Shown: positions 5,510-6,775 of the stretch, in pieces
Layout of the letters: every line of letters starts with the position of its first letter
How positions within the stretch are numbered: the first letter of the stretch is position 1
Assembly: GCA_965603115.1 (NCBI GenBank)
Contig: CBFDBT010000153.1
Location: 1 to 6,775, forward strand
Length of the DNA stretch: 6,775 nt
Source of the DNA: CBFDBT01 sp965603115
GTDB lineage: Bacteria > Pseudomonadota > Alphaproteobacteria > Sphingomonadales > Kordiimonadaceae
Reading direction: 5' to 3'
The notes under the pieces: model-generated
Databases searched by the model: none
Told to the model about the DNA's origin: nothing
Seen by the model: only the letters and a program-made list of their open reading frames with translations
Program-made: the position numbers and the translations under genes

Positions 5510-6484
5510 ATGAAGACCAAAATCACTGAAATGTTTGCAATTGAACATCCCGTTATACAGGGCGGCATGCATTATGTTGGCTTTGCTGAAATGGCTGCGG
5601 CTGTCTCCAACGCTGGCGGGCTTGGTATCATCACCGCTCTAACCCAGCCAACACCAGATGACTTGGCGAAAGAAATTGCCCGCTGCCATGAAATGACAGA
5701 CAAGCCCTTTGGTGTAAATTTAACATTCTTGCCAAACTTTTCCGCCCCGCCATACAAAGAATATATTCAAGCTATCATTGATGGTGGCATCAAGGTTGTT
5801 GAAACAGCCGGTCGCAGCCCTGAAGCCCACATGGAGCAGCTCAAAGCAGCCGGCATCAAGGTTATTCACAAATGCACATCGGTGCGCCACGCGCTAAAGG
5901 CTGAAAAAATCGGCTGTGACGCTGTAAGCGTTGATGGTTTTGAATGCGGCGGGCACCCGGGGGAAGACGACATCCCCAACATGGTATTATTACCGCGCTC
6001 CTTGGAAGAGCTCAGCGTGCCCTTTGTCGCCTCTGGAGGCTTGGCAACAGCCGAGCAATTGGTGGCAGCACTGGCGCTTGGCGCAGAAGGCGTAAACATG
6101 GGCACACGCTTTATCGCGACACAAGACGCGCCTGTGCACCAAAATGTTAAAGACGCCATCGTGGCGGCCACCGAGCTGGATACCCGCATCATCCTGCGCC
6201 CCTTGCGCAATACAGAGCGGGTGATGAAAAATGATGCAGTGGACAAAATTGTCGCCATTGAAAAAGAAAAAGGCGCCGATACCAAAATTGAAGATATCCA
6301 CCACCTGCTGGCGGGTGTTTACCCAAAGGTGATGCAAGAAGGCGATATGGATGCGGGCGCGTGGAGCTGCGGCATGGTCTGCGGCCTTATCCATGACATT
6401 CCAACCTGCAAAGACCTGATCGAAGGCTTAGTAGCCGACGCTGAGAGCATCATTAACGACAGGCTTAAGTCTTTGGTGGGGTAG
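5510..6484 (+). CDS. Nitronate monooxygenase-family FMN enzyme (2-nitropropane dioxygenase/FabK-like)
   Basis: A 324-residue TIM-barrel flavoprotein of the NPD family. Visible signatures in order: IQGGMHYVG (16-24), VSNAGGLGIITAL (32-44), KPFGVNLT (65-72), VVETAG (96-101), SVDGFECGGHPGEDD (140-154) with the conserved catalytic-region His149, ASGGLATAEQLVAALALGAEGV (around 178-199) and MGTRF, the FMN-phosphate binding end. In nitronate monooxygenases this His lies by the flavin, and the enzyme oxidises alkyl nitronates such as propionate 3-nitronate to aldehydes or keto acids. Close homologues include the enoyl-ACP reductase FabK, and many members have no known substrate. The start at ATG 5510 has GGAGAGAG immediately upstream at 5500-5507; an in-frame TTG at 5498 would put this ribosome site inside the gene. 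It is divergent from the acyl-CoA carboxylase gene, which suggests acyl-chain metabolism but does not prove it. Confidence 0.88.
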   Translation: MKTKITEMFAIEHPVIQGGMHYVGFAEMAAAVSNAGGLGIITALTQPTPDDLAKEIARCHEMTDKPFGVNLTFLPNFSAPPYKEYIQAIIDGGIKVVETAGRSPEAHMEQLKAAGIKVIHKCTSVRHALKAEKIGCDAVSVDGFECGGHPGEDDIPNMVLLPRSLEELSVPFVASGGLATAEQLVAALALGAEGVNMGTRFIATQDAPVHQNVKDAIVAATELDTRIILRPLRNTERVMKNDAVDKIVAIEKEKGADTKIEDIHHLLAGVYPKVMQEGDMDAGAWSCGMVCGLIHDIPTCKDLIEGLVADAESIINDRLKSLVG

Positions 6485-6530
6485 GAGAAAACTGGCTATA
6501 ATTTAGCCCTCCATCCTCATCACTAAATCC

Positions 6531-6607
6531 GTCACCCTGAATTTATTTCAGGGTCCCCTTAAGGCCTTATGATCAGGAAGGGGATGCTGAACCAAGTTCA
6601 GCATGAC
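6531..6607. repeat. Composite palindromic intergenic element (REP-like)
   Basis: A 77-base unit bounded by GTCA and TGAC. Three nested or adjacent stems are visible. ACCCTGAA/TTCAGGGT is at 6534-6541 and 6547-6554 with a 5-base loop. TCCCCTT/AAGGGGA is at 6554-6560 and 6578-6584. ATGCTGAAC/GTTCAGCAT is at 6584-6592 and 6596-6604 with a 3-base loop. The two ends (GTCACCCTGAA and, inverted, GTCATGCTGAA) are near copies of each other, so the whole element is also a terminal inverted repeat. This style resembles dispersed intergenic palindromes that I recall from alphaproteobacterial and other genomes. Only one copy is in the window, so repetitiveness is inferred. Confidence 0.7.
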
Positions 6608-6620
6608 GTTTCTTATTTTT
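6584..6620 (+). terminator. Likely intrinsic terminator after the nitronate monooxygenase-like gene
   Basis: The strongest stem of the palindromic element (9 perfect base pairs, 3-base loop, 6584-6604) is followed on the plus strand by GACG and then the T-rich tract TTTCTTATTTTT (6609-6620). It stands 100 bases after the gene's stop and separates it from the convergent tRNA gene. The interrupted T-run makes it a fair rather than an ideal terminator. Confidence 0.5.
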
Positions 6621-6639
6621 CATGAATCTTTGTTTTAAG

Positions 6640-6716
<77 letters not shown>

Positions 6717-6733
6717 TCACAAAAGTGAAAGGC

Positions 6734-6763
6734 AATGTAACCACTCTACTTTAGTATTTCCAG
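6734..6763 (-). promoter_or_regulatory. Possible promoter of the tRNA-Arg gene
   Basis: On the minus strand, CTGGAA (6763-6758) and TACATT (6739-6734) are 18 bases apart, and the -10 lies 17 bases before the tRNA 5' end. The position is right for a tRNA promoter but the match to consensus is weak. Confidence 0.25.
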
Positions 6764-6775
6764 ATAATTAAACAG

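Noticed and set aside
6494..6508. GGCTA/TAGCC mini-hairpin just after the nitronate monooxygenase-like gene
   Set aside because: It has only five pairs and no T-run; the later 9-bp stem is a much better terminator.

Overview
The window looks like ordinary chromosomal DNA of a gram-negative proteobacterium of moderate GC. An alphaproteobacterium is my best guess. The reasons are the YqaA-type membrane protein, the acyl-CoA carboxylase/NMO gene pair, the exported methyltransferase-like protein and an intergenic palindrome of the GTCAyCCTGAA type. The assignment is an inference from gene content and repeat style, not from a marker gene.

Layout, left to right. (1) Plus-strand cluster, 1-1952: the C-terminal end of a cystathionine beta-lyase (metC-like) runs with short overlaps into modB and modC, the permease and ATPase of a molybdate ABC importer. 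modA is not in the window. (2) A small two-helix membrane protein on the minus strand (1977-2153) converges on modC. The best intrinsic terminator for it lies inside the 3' end of modC. (3) A 463-base AT-rich intergenic stretch holds a possible promoter and inverted repeats ahead of a plus-strand gene (2617-3354) for an exported protein with a SAM-methyltransferase fold. (4) A minus-strand pair follows: an acyl-CoA carboxylase beta (carboxyltransferase) subunit (3845-5365), then a YqaA/DedA-like membrane protein (3387-3827). (5) Divergent from the carboxylase is a plus-strand FMN enzyme of the nitronate monooxygenase/FabK-like family (5510-6484). (6) A 77-base composite palindrome that probably also serves as a terminator follows it. 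A minus-strand tRNA-Arg(TCT) ends the window.

How the genes relate: ModB and ModC form the membrane core of a molybdate importer, and the overlaps with metC suggest co-transcription. The carboxylase subunit and the flavin enzyme share a 144-base divergent promoter region and may be co-regulated, perhaps in acyl-CoA or branched-chain acid metabolism. The carboxylase needs a biotin carboxylase/BCCP partner that is not encoded here. I see no defence island, CRISPR array, prophage or transposase. The points that merit a second look are the composite palindrome, the terminator buried in modC, the atypical carboxyltransferase active-site motifs, the exported methyltransferase fold and the structured leader upstream of it.
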